A stretch of DNA of 64,000 bases from CAWCVR01 sp963799105 (GTDB taxonomy: Bacteria; Acidobacteriota; Terriglobia; Bryobacterales; Bryobacteraceae), in NCBI GenBank assembly GCA_963799105.1, contig CAWCVR010000010.1, positions 620,001 to 684,000 on the forward strand, read 5' to 3'. This document shows, piece by piece, positions 1 to 9,700 of this stretch (position 1 is its first letter; the number at the start of each line of letters is the position of its first letter). A program made the translations under genes and the position numbers. The notes under the pieces were generated by a model. It was not told the origin of the DNA. It worked only from the letters and a program-made list of their open reading frames with translations, and did no database searches.

Positions 1-1
1 C

Positions 2-847
2 CCCAAGGTCCGGCGCAAGCAGGTGATCCGGCTGATCGGCAAGATGCCCACGCTGGCGGCGTTCGCCTATCGCCACCGGCTGGGCCTGCCCTACATCTAT
101 CCCGATCCCGAGCTCGGCTACACCAAGAACTACATGAACATGCTGTGGAGGCGGACCGAGCCGAAGTACGTGGCCAACCCGGTGCTGGCGCGCGCCCTGG
201 AAGTGCTGTTCATCCTGCACGCCGACCACGAGCAGAATTGCAGCACCAGCGCCATGCGCGCGGTGGGCAGCTCGCGGCGCCGATCCGTTCGCCAGCGCGG
301 CCGCGGCCATCGCCGCGCTCTCCGGCCCGCTGCACGGCGGCGCCAACGAAGAAGTGCTGCGCATGCTGGATGAAATCGGCTCGCAAGGAAAACATCCCGG
401 GCTTCATCGAGCAGGTGAAGAGCGGCAAGCGCAAGCTGATGGGCTTCGGACACCGGGTGTACAAGAACTACGACCCGCGCGCCCGCATCATCAAGCAGGT
501 GGCCGAGGAAGTTTTCGAGGTGACCGGCCGCAATCCCAAGATCGACATCGCCCTGGAGCTGGAGCGCATCGCGCTTTCCGACGAGCTACTTCATCAAGCG
601 CAAACTGTATCCCAACGTGGACTTCTATTCGGGGATTATTTACCAGGCGATGGGCTTCACGCCCGACCAGTTCACGGTGCTGTTCGGCATTCCGCGTACG
701 GTGGGCTGGCTGGCGCAGTGGCAGGAGATGCTGGCGGACACGGAGCAGAAGATCGCCCGTCCGCGGCAGATCTACACCGGCGAAACGCGCCGCGAGGTGG
801 TGCCGATCACGCTGCGCCACGAGGCGGAATTGGCCGCCCACGCGTAG
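2..847 (+). CDS. gltA: Citrate synthase, 5'-partial, interrupted by three +1 shifts
   Basis: Citrate synthase condenses oxaloacetate and acetyl-CoA in the TCA cycle. The window opens inside the gene, so the N-terminal part is missing. Family motifs are read in three successive frames: HADHEQNCSTSAMR near 220-260, then SGPLHGGANEEVL near 318-357, then GFGHRVYKNYDPRAR near 442-486, and finally YPNVDFYSGIIYQAMGF near 609-658. Removing one C at about 275, 384 and 596 restores a continuous product ending at the TAG at 845-847. All three disruptions are single-base insertions in otherwise perfectly conserved coding sequence, which points to sequence error more than gene decay. Identity is certain; intactness is not. 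Confidence 0.9.
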
Positions 848-871
848 GGCGGCGGGGGTACAATCGGCTCT

Positions 872-1585
872 ATGATTCGATTGCTGCCCCTCATGCTTCT
901 GGCGGTTCTCGCCTTCGCGGCGGCGCCCGAGGAGTTTCGCACTTCCGCCGGCCCGCTCCAACTGACGCCCATCCAGCACGCCAGCCTGATGATCAAGGCC
1001 GGCGGAAAGGTCCTGTACGTCGATCCGGCGGAGGGCAAGTACGACGGGTTGCCGCGGGCCGACTACATCCTCATCACCGACATCCACTTCGATCACATGG
1101 CGCCCACCGTCGTGGACAAGCTCAGAAAGCCCGGCACCGTGATCCTGGCGCCCAAGGCCGTGGCGGCCACGGTGAAGGGCTGCACCATTGTTTCCAACGG
1201 CGAAACCAAGACCGTCGGCGCGTTCAAGGTGGAAGCCATCCCCATGTACAACCTCAAGCCCGCGCCCGACGGTACGGTTTACCACGAGAAGGGCCGCGGC
1301 AACGGGTACGTGCTGACTTACGGCGGCAAGCGCTTCTATTTCTCGGGCGATACCGAAGGCATTCCGGAGATGAGGGCGCTCAAGAACATCGACGTGGCAT
1401 TCGTCTGCATGAACCTGCCGTACACCATGTCGCCGGCGGCCGCGGCGGAAGCGGTGAAGGCGTTCCGGCCGGGCATCGTCTACCCGTACCACTACCGCGG
1501 CGGCGGCGTGGATCCCCAGGACTTCGTGCGTGCGCTCGTGGGCACCGGCATCGAAGTGCGCCTGCGGAACTGGTACGAGGATTGA
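872..1585 (+). CDS. Secreted metallo-beta-lactamase-fold hydrolase
   Basis: This 237-residue protein begins with a signal peptide (MIRLLPLMLLAVLAFAAA), so it is probably periplasmic. The body resembles the UlaG-like / Lactamase_B_3 branch of the metallo-beta-lactamase fold. The metal-binding signature appears as TDIHFDHM at residues 69-76, a later GDTEG supplies another ligand aspartate, and PYHY near the C-terminus supplies a histidine. The first histidine of the usual HxHxDH motif is Asp here, a variant I have seen associated with related secreted family members. The substrate cannot be inferred. It stands alone between citrate synthase and a convergent transporter gene. Confidence 0.75.
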   Translation: MIRLLPLMLLAVLAFAAAPEEFRTSAGPLQLTPIQHASLMIKAGGKVLYVDPAEGKYDGLPRADYILITDIHFDHMAPTVVDKLRKPGTVILAPKAVAATVKGCTIVSNGETKTVGAFKVEAIPMYNLKPAPDGTVYHEKGRGNGYVLTYGGKRFYFSGDTEGIPEMRALKNIDVAFVCMNLPYTMSPAAAAEAVKAFRPGIVYPYHYRGGGVDPQDFVRALVGTGIEVRLRNWYED

Positions 1586-1613
1586 CGAGCCCGGTGCTCG
1601 AAGGTGCCGCCAC

Positions 1614-1640
1614 GCGGGGCAGGTTGTCAATTGCCCCACA
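1614..1640. repeat. Minimal copy of palindromic repeat family A
   Basis: A short inverted repeat (GGGGCAGGTTGTCAA followed by TTGCCCCACA) lies between two convergent genes. It consists only of the outer arms of the modular element found in much longer form at 6373, 22347, 27609, 37002 and 53015. In this position it could also work as a bidirectional terminator hairpin, although there is no clear T tract. Confidence 0.55.
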
Positions 1641-1648
1641 ACGCCCGG

Positions 1649-2800
1649 TTACGCCTGCACCGCCGGCTTTCGGTTGGCGACGGCCGTCCCCGAGATGAAC
1701 AGAATCGCCGCCAGAGGGACCAGGAAACTCGTCTGCACGGTGCTGTGGTCGGCCACGAACCCCATCAACGGCGGCAGGAACGCGCCTCCCACAATGGCCG
1801 TCACCATCAGGCCGGAGAGTTCGTTGGCGCGCTCCGGCAGGCTCTCCACGGCCAGCGAGAAAACCAGCGGGAACACATTGGCGAATCCCAGGCCGGCCAG
1901 GAAGAAACTGGCCGCGGCCACATACCCGGACGGCATGAACAACCCGAGCAGACCCAGGATGGAAACCGCGCAGGTCAGGAGGAAGAACTTGCGCGGCGCC
2001 ATCCAGTTGAGGACGATTCCGCCGCACAGGCGTCCAACCGTCAACGCCACGAAGAACAGGCCCGTGCCGAGCAGCCCAACCCGGCTGATATCGACGCTGA
2101 ATCGCTCTTTCAAGAACAGTGGAATGCCGGCGCTTACGCACTGTTCCGCCCCGACGTACAGGAAAATGGCGCACACCATGGCGAGAACGTAGCCGTTCTT
2201 GAGCAACGCCAGGCAGGAGCCCATGGTGGCGGCTTTGCGCTCCGGTTCCTTGCGGGCTACCCGCAAGGTGGCCACCGCCACAATCGTCACCAGAATCGCC
2301 ACCGCGTAAATCGGGAAGATGACCTTCCAACTGACGCCCAGGTACCGCGCGGCCACCACGGGGATGACCGGCCCGGAAAGCGATCCGATGGCCTTCACGA
2401 ACTGGCCCAGCGAGAGGTTGCGGGCGTACTTGCCCTCGGCCGATACGTCGCGCATGATGGGGTTGCCGGCCACCTGCAGGATGGCCGCTCCAGCGCCGAC
2501 CAGCAGCACCGTGAGCAGGAAGCGGCCAAACGAGTGCAGCCCGAACGACGCGTTGAGCAAGCCGGCCAGGATGACGGCGAGGCCCATCATCAGCACGAAT
2601 TTCTTGCCGCGCTTGTCCTGGAAGACGCCCACCGGCACCGAGAGCAGTCCGAACATGATGAAGCCCACGAACGGGATCAGCGTGGCCAGCGTGTTGCTCA
2701 AGTGAAACTCATTCTTGGCGAGGCTGACGAAGGGTCCCACGGCATCGCCGAACCCCATCGCCAGGAATGCAAGGAAAATCGGTAGCGTTCGAAATCGCAT
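1649..2800 (-). CDS. Sugar transporter, MFS superfamily (FucP/GluP-like)
   Basis: A 383-residue, 12-helix membrane protein of the major facilitator superfamily. Repeated hydrophobic segments and motifs such as VPVGVFQDKRGKK (loop 2-3) and the internally repeated halves fit the FucP/GluP sugar:H+ symporter group. Its start lies 13 bp downstream of the stop of the GH2 gene on the same strand, so the two are probably co-transcribed; uptake of monosaccharide released by the glycosidase is a reasonable inference. The exact sugar cannot be told from sequence. Confidence 0.75.
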   Translation of the reverse strand: MRFRTLPIFLAFLAMGFGDAVGPFVSLAKNEFHLSNTLATLIPFVGFIMFGLLSVPVGVFQDKRGKKFVLMMGLAVILAGLLNASFGLHSFGRFLLTVLLVGAGAAILQVAGNPIMRDVSAEGKYARNLSLGQFVKAIGSLSGPVIPVVAARYLGVSWKVIFPIYAVAILVTIVAVATLRVARKEPERKAATMGSCLALLKNGYVLAMVCAIFLYVGAEQCVSAGIPLFLKERFSVDISRVGLLGTGLFFVALTVGRLCGGIVLNWMAPRKFFLLTCAVSILGLLGLFMPSGYVAAASFFLAGLGFANVFPLVFSLAVESLPERANELSGLMVTAIVGGAFLPPLMGFVADHSTVQTSFLVPLAAILFISGTAVANRKPAVQA

Positions 2801-2813
2801 GAGTGTCCTATAG

Positions 2814-5800
2814 CTACTGAACGTTGAACCCTTCTACCACAATGCGTGGGCGCTCGCCACGGGTGTCGGCGTCCTCCACTTCGGTGCGGATGGAGCGGCG
2901 CTCGCCGGGCATCAGGGCGATGTAGTTGTCGCTGGAGACGGCCGGGAGGATGCGGTCGCCGCTACTCTCGCGCACCGCGCTCACGCGCACCATCAGAGCC
3001 GGCTGGCCGCCCGCGTTGCGCAGTTCGGTCGAGATCGCCCACTGGCTGCCTTGCCGCGCCATGGTGGTCGTGGCTTCCACCTTGACCTTGGGCAGCGTGC
3101 GAATGGCCTTGAGAACGTAGCCGCCCGTGCCCGCCGGCGCGCCCGGCCGCATCGGCGTGCCAGGCGTCTCTTCCAATCCGCGCAGGTAGAAATTCTCGGA
3201 CACCACCTCGCCGCCGCGCGTGAGTCTGAGCCGGATGTAATGTACCGGGGTCAGGTCCGCGGAAAACTCGAGTTGGATGGGCGACGCCACGCTATCTTCC
3301 GGGCTGTCGAGCGTGGCGGATTTCTCCCACTTGACCTCCCCGTTCATGTTCCGTATCTCGGCGCGCGCGCTCAATCCCCGCGCGTCACCTGCGTTGTAAT
3401 TCACCACCTCGACGGTATCGCTGAGAGGGTTCCATTGGATGTGCAGCGGCTCGGCTCCTTTCTTCGAGCCGTAGTAACCGCCGCCCGCATCGAAGTAATA
3501 ATCGTAAGTCTGCCATACGAAGGACGGCCAGCACGGATGACTCATCCACAGCAGCAGTCCCATGCGGTTCTTACTCTGCGCCTCGAACATGGCGCGGTAG
3601 GTGTCGTAGCCGATGAACTGCGAAAGTTCCACCCACTCGGCGGCGTTGGCCGCGCCGCCGTAGTTCTTGTCGATGGCCTCCAGCCACGCGTTGCCGCCTT
3701 GCGCGCCGGAACGGGTGAAATCGTGGATGCCCCACACGTCGCCCTGCGGCCAGAGGGCCGCCTCGGGCATCATTTGCCGGACGCTGGCCAGCGTGGGGAC
3801 GTTGGGCGCGCCCAATTCGCTGTGGATCTTGGTGGTGGCGCGCGTCTGGAAATACTGTCTGGGAGGAAGCGTGCGGTAGGGGCCGCCGCCGCCCACCAGG
3901 CCCTGGCTGGAGCTGGGAATGTAGCGCATGCCCGGGTGCAGGAGGTCGATCTGGGCCTTCAGCCCCTCGTTGATGGGCGGCGGCGGGTTGCCCTCGTTGC
4001 GGCCGCAGTAGAGCCCGATCGAAGGATGGTTGCGGATGCGCAGGATGAAGTCCTGGGAGTTCTTCAGGAACAGGTCGTTATCGTTGGGGATGGGTCCGTC
4101 GGCGGGATTGGCCAGCCAGAAATCCTGCCACACCACGATGCCGTACTTATCGCAGGCATCGAAGAACTCGTCGTCCGGGGTCTGCCCCACCCAGTTGCGG
4201 ATCATGGTGAAGTTCAGGTCCTTGTGAAGGCGCACGGCCACGTCGTATTCGCGCGCGCGGTAGCGCAGGTTGACCTCGGGGAAACCCCAGTTACCGCCGC
4301 GCGCGATGAACCGCCTGCCATTGATGAAGATCTTGAGCGCGCCGTTGTCTTCGGTGTAAGTGAACTGGCGAACCCCGGCCTGGAACCGCTTCGTGTCGGA
4401 AACTTCTCCGCCGGCCACCTCGAAGCTCAACTGAACCTGGTATAAGTTCTGATCGCCGTACCCCGCCGGCCACCACAGTTTCGGATTCCGCAGGTGCAAC
4501 TGGGGCCTCAGGATTCTCTGTTCCCCCGCCTCCACGGTCACGGGCGTTTCGAATGCCGCATCGCCGAAACGGCCGCGCAGCGTCCCGCTTACCGCCGTCA
4601 CGCCGTGGTTGTACAGCGTAACTTCGAAGTTGGCATCGGCGCTGCCGGTGTCGGGCAGCGGCAGAGTAGTCGAGACAAACGGCTTGTCGATGGTCACGGG
4701 GCCGCTCGAGTCGAGATAGATGTCGCTCCAGATGCCGATGTCGCGGCCGCGGACGGAGGGAATCCAGTCCCATCCGGCGGTGGCGTGATAGGTGGGGTCG
4801 TCGGCGCCGATCGCGCCTCCGTTGGGATCGGGGCTTTCCCACGTCTTCTCTTTGACGCTGCCGGGAGTGGCGTTCTTGTGGATGCGCACGGCGATGGCGT
4901 TCCGGGCGCCGGGTTTGAGCGTCTTCGTAACATCGAACAGGCCGCGCATGAATCCTCCGTCCACGTGGCCCACTAACTCGCCGTTGAGATACACGTCGGC
5001 CTTCCAGTTGATGCCACGGAAATGCAGCCACGCGTGGCGGCCGCTTGCCAGAGCGGGAGCGACAAACTCGTTGCGGTACCAGAAATCGGCATAGAAGAAG
5101 GAATCGGAGATGGCGTTCAGATTGTCGCCGTAATTGGGGTCGGGAATCGCGCCGGCGTTCCAGTAACTCGACAGCACGGTGGCGGGAACTGTGGCCACCA
5201 GCCAATCTTTATCCACGAATCCCGGCCTCGAGAGCGCCGCGCCGTCCGCGGCAACCAGCGAATCGCGCTGCAAGCGCCAGCCGCCGCCGGAGAGCGTAAG
5301 GCGGCCGTTGGCATCCAGGACCGCTGCCGCGTGGGGCTGCGGAACCAGGCCGCCGCGCCCGTAAACTTCGAGTTCGCTGAGAAGGTAACCGTCCGGCGTG
5401 GCCGGCTTGGTGAGCAACACGCGGACGTACCGCCCGTGCGCCGGCGCGGTCAGCTTGATGTCGTCCACCGCGCCGCCCGACGCGGGAAGCGCCTGAAGCG
5501 TGCGCCAGGTTTTGACGTCATCGGAAACCTGAATCGAGCCTTCGGCCGCGCGGCGAATCCAGTCGAGCACCACGCGATCGAACGTGCAAGCCGCGCCCAA
5601 ATCGACGTAGACCCACTCCTGGCCGTTGCTGGCAGGCTTCCAGGCGGAGGTGAAATAGTACGGGCCGCCGATTTCCACGCGCTCGTTGCCGCGGTAAAAC
5701 GCCAATTCGCTGACGCTCCAGGGCGCGCCCGTGCCGCCTTCAAATGCCACGCGATAGAAGCGGACGTGCGTGGGCGCGGAAAACTTCACCGGAATGGGTG

Positions 5801-6341
5801 TCATCGGCGAACCGGACGCCGCCACCGCGGCGCGGCCGAGTTCCGTCCACGATTGCCCGTCGTCCGAGCCCGAAACCACCAGCGCGCCGCTCGCCGCCGG
5901 CCCACGGCCGCCGCCCGCCAGCACGTCGATGCGGTCGATCTCGAACGGCGTCTCGCCGCCGTGGATGTCCACCTGAATCCAGGGATTCGCGCCGCCGATA
6001 TTTACGCGCGTGGTGGTGTTGCGGTCCACCGCGTGCTCCCGCTCCTGCCGCGAGAGCGTGCCGCGATCGCTGGTGGAGACGGATATCCAGCGCGGCAGCT
6101 TGGTGTCCTTGATGCCGTCGGTCACTAACTGTGCCGTGTGGTAGAAGTCGTAACTGCTCGACTGGTAGGCCGCGCGATGCAGGGCCAGGTTGCGGTAGGC
6201 CGCGGTGTCCGGAACCAGCGCCGGGGCGAAGTCCTGCCGGGGATCTCCCGGATAGACCCCGACGCCGCGAGTATACTGCTGGGCATCGAGCGCGCACAGA
6301 AATGGCAGTAGAAGAAGGAGCGTTTGTCTCATGAATCCCAT
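2814..6341 (-). CDS. Secreted glycoside hydrolase family 2 with two discoidin-like domains
   Basis: A 1175-residue secreted enzyme with a signal peptide near MRQTLLLLLPFLCALDA; an in-frame Met four codons into the sequence may be the true start. Residues of roughly 55-340 hold two F5/8 type C-like (discoidin) carbohydrate-binding modules. Then come the GH2 sugar-binding jelly roll (FWYRNEF, GINWKADVYLNG), the Ig-like domain, and a TIM barrel with RNWVGQTPDDEF and VVWQDFWLANP. GRNEG carries the presumed acid/base Glu and HSELGAPN the presumed nucleophile. C-terminal beta domains resemble those of exo-beta-glucosaminidase/mannosidase-like GH2 members. It shares whole-length similarity with the divergent neighbour at 6707-10186 and is followed by a sugar transporter. 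Confidence 0.85.
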   Translation of the reverse strand: MGFMRQTLLLLLPFLCALDAQQYTRGVGVYPGDPRQDFAPALVPDTAAYRNLALHRAAYQSSSYDFYHTAQLVTDGIKDTKLPRWISVSTSDRGTLSRQEREHAVDRNTTTRVNIGGANPWIQVDIHGGETPFEIDRIDVLAGGGRGPAASGALVVSGSDDGQSWTELGRAAVAASGSPMTPIPVKFSAPTHVRFYRVAFEGGTGAPWSVSELAFYRGNERVEIGGPYYFTSAWKPASNGQEWVYVDLGAACTFDRVVLDWIRRAAEGSIQVSDDVKTWRTLQALPASGGAVDDIKLTAPAHGRYVRVLLTKPATPDGYLLSELEVYGRGGLVPQPHAAAVLDANGRLTLSGGGWRLQRDSLVAADGAALSRPGFVDKDWLVATVPATVLSSYWNAGAIPDPNYGDNLNAISDSFFYADFWYRNEFVAPALASGRHAWLHFRGINWKADVYLNGELVGHVDGGFMRGLFDVTKTLKPGARNAIAVRIHKNATPGSVKEKTWESPDPNGGAIGADDPTYHATAGWDWIPSVRGRDIGIWSDIYLDSSGPVTIDKPFVSTTLPLPDTGSADANFEVTLYNHGVTAVSGTLRGRFGDAAFETPVTVEAGEQRILRPQLHLRNPKLWWPAGYGDQNLYQVQLSFEVAGGEVSDTKRFQAGVRQFTYTEDNGALKIFINGRRFIARGGNWGFPEVNLRYRAREYDVAVRLHKDLNFTMIRNWVGQTPDDEFFDACDKYGIVVWQDFWLANPADGPIPNDNDLFLKNSQDFILRIRNHPSIGLYCGRNEGNPPPPINEGLKAQIDLLHPGMRYIPSSSQGLVGGGGPYRTLPPRQYFQTRATTKIHSELGAPNVPTLASVRQMMPEAALWPQGDVWGIHDFTRSGAQGGNAWLEAIDKNYGGAANAAEWVELSQFIGYDTYRAMFEAQSKNRMGLLLWMSHPCWPSFVWQTYDYYFDAGGGYYGSKKGAEPLHIQWNPLSDTVEVVNYNAGDARGLSARAEIRNMNGEVKWEKSATLDSPEDSVASPIQLEFSADLTPVHYIRLRLTRGGEVVSENFYLRGLEETPGTPMRPGAPAGTGGYVLKAIRTLPKVKVEATTTMARQGSQWAISTELRNAGGQPALMVRVSAVRESSGDRILPAVSSDNYIALMPGERRSIRTEVEDADTRGERPRIVVEGFNVQ

Positions 6342-6372
6342 CCAGAGGGATCATATCAGGTGGTAGCGTGCT

Positions 6373-6589
6373 ATGTGGGGCAGGCTGGCAGCCTGCGGCG
6401 GACCCCAAGTGGGTACCCCGTCAACCCGCCTGGGCGGCTTTTGTACAAGGCCGCCCGATGCGGGATGCCCCGGGGTTTGGCTGCCGGTCGCTCGCCGGGC
6501 GCCGGGTTCCAGCGCGGCTCGCGCGCAGGCGAGCTCCGCTCGCCGGGCCGATTAACAATCGGCCGCAGGCTGCCAGCCTGCCCCACATA
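6373..6589. repeat. Palindromic repeat family A, 217-bp copy
   Basis: The ends are mirror images: TATGTGGGGCAGG on the left and CCTGCCCCACATA on the right. Each terminal module is itself a hairpin (GCAGGCTGGCAGCCTGC type). Inside are further small palindromes: GGGTACCCCG, GGCGAGCTCCGCTCGCC and CCGATTAACAATCGG. The element fills the divergent intergenic region between the paralogous GH2 genes. Open frames crossing it are accidental. No transposase is present. Confidence 0.8.
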
Positions 6590-6590
6590 A

Positions 6591-6631
6591 AACCGTCGCG
6601 GCGCGCGAAGAATTTGACGGGTATTAGTACA
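6591..6631. repeat. Repeat family B unit (about 40 bp)
   Basis: The unit reads roughly GTCGCGGCGCGCGAAGAA, then TTTGACGGGTATTAGTACA. Related units are found at 28127 and at 53377 and 53420, each time directly beside the right end of a family A element. The remaining 75 bp before the GH2 gene show no recognisable site beyond a GGAAAGG ribosome-binding sequence. Confidence 0.6.
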
Positions 6632-6706
6632 AAGGCACAACACCGTGCCCTCCGGTTAAGCTATATGGTGGTTCGAACTCACACCGAACCCCCGGAAAGG
6701 AAACCG

Positions 6707-9700
6707 ATGACGCGCTCCAGCTTCCTCCTCGCATTCCTCGCACTCTCAGTGCAGGCTCAGGAATACACGCTCGGCGTGGGCGTTTACCCCGGCGATCCCC
6801 AAGAGAACTTTGCGCCGGCTTCCCGGCTCGATTCCGCGACCTACCGCAACCTGGCGCTGCACCGCCCCGCGTATCACTCAGGCAGCTACGATTACAACCT
6901 GACCGCCCAGTTGGTGACCGATGGCATCAAGGAGACCGCGCTGCCGCGCTGGATCGTGACCTCCACCAGCGCGCAGGGAGTCCTTCCGAAGAACGAGCGC
7001 GAGCGGCTCTTCGACGGCAATTGGATGACGGGCGTCGATCTGCCGGGCCTCGATGCCTGGGTGCAGGTCGAACTCGCCGGCGGAGCGGCGCCGCTCGAAG
7101 TGGACCGCATCGAGGTCGATGGCTCCGTGAAGTCGCCATCCGCCGAGCCCGAGATCTGGGCGTGCGTCGTCTCCGGCTCCGACGATGGCGCAGCCTGGCG
7201 GGAACTCGGCCGAGCCGAAGGCATGGCGCGTCCCTCCGGCGACATCCGCCCGTCCATCCGGTTCGCCGCTCCCTCGCGCCACCGCTTCTACCGCATCGCC
7301 TTTCTCGATCCCCGCGCGCGCTCCTGGCGCGTCAATGAGGTGTCCCTGTACCGCGCCGGCCGCCCGGTCCAGGTTGGCGGTCCCCACCAGTTCTCCAGCG
7401 CCTGGAAAAGCGCCGGAGCGGGCGTTGAGTGGGTTTCCGTCGATCTGGGCGCAACCTGCGCGTTCGACCGCGTGGCGCTCTACTGGATACGCCGCGCCAC
7501 CGAGGGCTCCGTTCAGGTGTCCGATGACGCCGCCACCTGGGATACCGTCGCCGCGCTGCCCACCTTGGGTTCGAGCGACGATCTGAAACTCGCTCCGCCC
7601 GCCCACGCACGCTATGTGCGCGTCCTCATGCGCAAGCCCGCAACGCCGGAAGGCTACATCCTCAGCGAGTTCGAAGTCTACGGCCGCGGCGGTCCGGTTC
7701 CGCAGGCCAAGCCGGCGCCGAAACCGTCGGAAACCCGCGCGGAACTCTCCGGCGGCGGCTGGCGCGTGGAGCGCGACTCGTTGGTCAAAGCCGATGGCCC
7801 GGCGCTCTCCAAGCCCGGCTTCGACGCCTCCCACTGGGTGGTGGCCACCGTGCCTGGAACCGTGCTGGCCAGTTACCTCAACGCCGGCGCCATCCCCGAC
7901 CCCAACTATTCCGACAACCAGTCGATGGTCTCCGACTCCTTCTTCCACGCCGACTTCTGGTATCGCAACGAGTTCTCCGTGCCGCCGGGATTCAATGGGA
8001 AACGGGTCTGGCTGAACTTCGACGGCATCAATTGGAAAGCCGAAGTGTTTCTCAACGGCGAGCGGCTTGGCCGCATCGACGGCGCTTTTATGCGCGGCCG
8101 CTTCGACGTGACTTCGAAGCTTCTCCCCGGCGGGAAGAACGCGCTGGCGGTGCGCATTTTCAAAACCGCCTCGCCCGGCGCCATCACCGAAAAGACCGCC
8201 GAATCCACCGGCAAGAACGGCGGCGCGCTGGGCGCCGACAATCCCAGCTTCCACGCCGCCGTCGGATGGGACTGGATCCCCACCATTCGCGGCCGGGAAA
8301 CCGGCATCTGGAACCGGGTCTACCTCGAAGCCACCGGCCCGGTGACGCTCGTTGACCCGTTCGTCCGCTCGACTCTGCCGCTCCCCGACATTACCCGTGC
8401 CGAGGTGGCCATCGAGGTCACCCTCGCCAACCACACCGCCGCTGCCGTTTCCGGAACGCTGCGCGGCCGCTTCGGCGACGAGGCTTTCGCCCTGCCGGTG
8501 ACGCTCGAAGCCTCGAAATCGAAAGTGGTTGGTCACACCCTGCAACTGGTCAACCCCAAACTCTGGTGGCCCGCCGGATATGGCCAGCCGGATCTCTACG
8601 ACGTCAGCCTGCAATTCGAAACCGGTGCTGGCGCGGTCTCCGACGCCAAGCAGTTCCAGGCCGGCGTGCGCCAGTTCACCTACAGCGAGGAAGGCCACGC
8701 GCTGCGCATGTGGATCAACGGCCGCCGCTTCATTCCCAAGGGCGGCAACTGGGGCTTCGGCGAATCCATGCTGCGCTACCGCGCGCGGGAATACGACACC
8801 GCCGTGCGCTACCACGCGGAGATGAACTTCAACATGATTCGCAACTGGGTCGGCCAGATCGGCGAGGATGAGTTCTACGAGGCTTGTGACCGCCATGGCG
8901 TGGTGGTGTGGCAGGATTTCTGGCTGGCGAATCCGTGGGACGGTCCCGATCCGGACGACGACGCCATGTTCCTGGCGAACGCCAGGGACTTCGTGCTGCG
9001 CATCCGCAACCACCCCTCCATCGGCCTCTATGTCGGCCGCAACGAGGGTTACCCGCCGCCGACCATCGACGACGGAATCCGCGCCGCTCTCGCCGCCTTC
9101 CACCCCGGCCTGCACTACATCTCCAGTTCCGCCGACGACGTGGTGGAAGGACACGGCCCCTACCAGGCCCAGCCGCAGCGCTACTATTTCAGCCAGCGCG
9201 CCAGTCCCAAATTGCACAGCGAAATGGGGATGCCTAACATGGTGACGCTCGACAGCTTGCGCCTGATGATGCCGGAATCCGCCATGTGGCCGCCCCAGGG
9301 TGCGCTTTGGGGCCTGCACGATTTCACCAACGGGAGCGCGCAAAACGGCGGCGATTTCCGCGCGCGCGTCGAGAAGAACTACGGCCCGGCCGATAACGTG
9401 GCCGACTGGCTGTGGCTGGCGCAGTTCGAGAACTACAATGGCCATCGCGCCATGTTCGAGGCGCAGAGCAAGAACCGCATGGGGCTGCTCATCTGGATGA
9501 GCCATGCCTGCTGGCCGTCGTTCGTCTGGCAGACCTACGATTATTACTTCGAACCCACCGCCGGCTACTTCGGCGCACGCAAGGGTTCCGAGCCGCTGCA
9601 CATCCAGTGGAACGCCGCCACCGACGATATCGAAGTGGTCAATTACAGCGCCGGCGCCGCGGCGGGCCTCACCGCCCGCGTGCAACTGCTCAATTCCGAT

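Noticed and set aside
2..847. Programmed ribosomal frameshifting in citrate synthase
   Set aside because: Three separate +1 events without slippery sequences, and the same defect type in unrelated genes, fit sequence error better.
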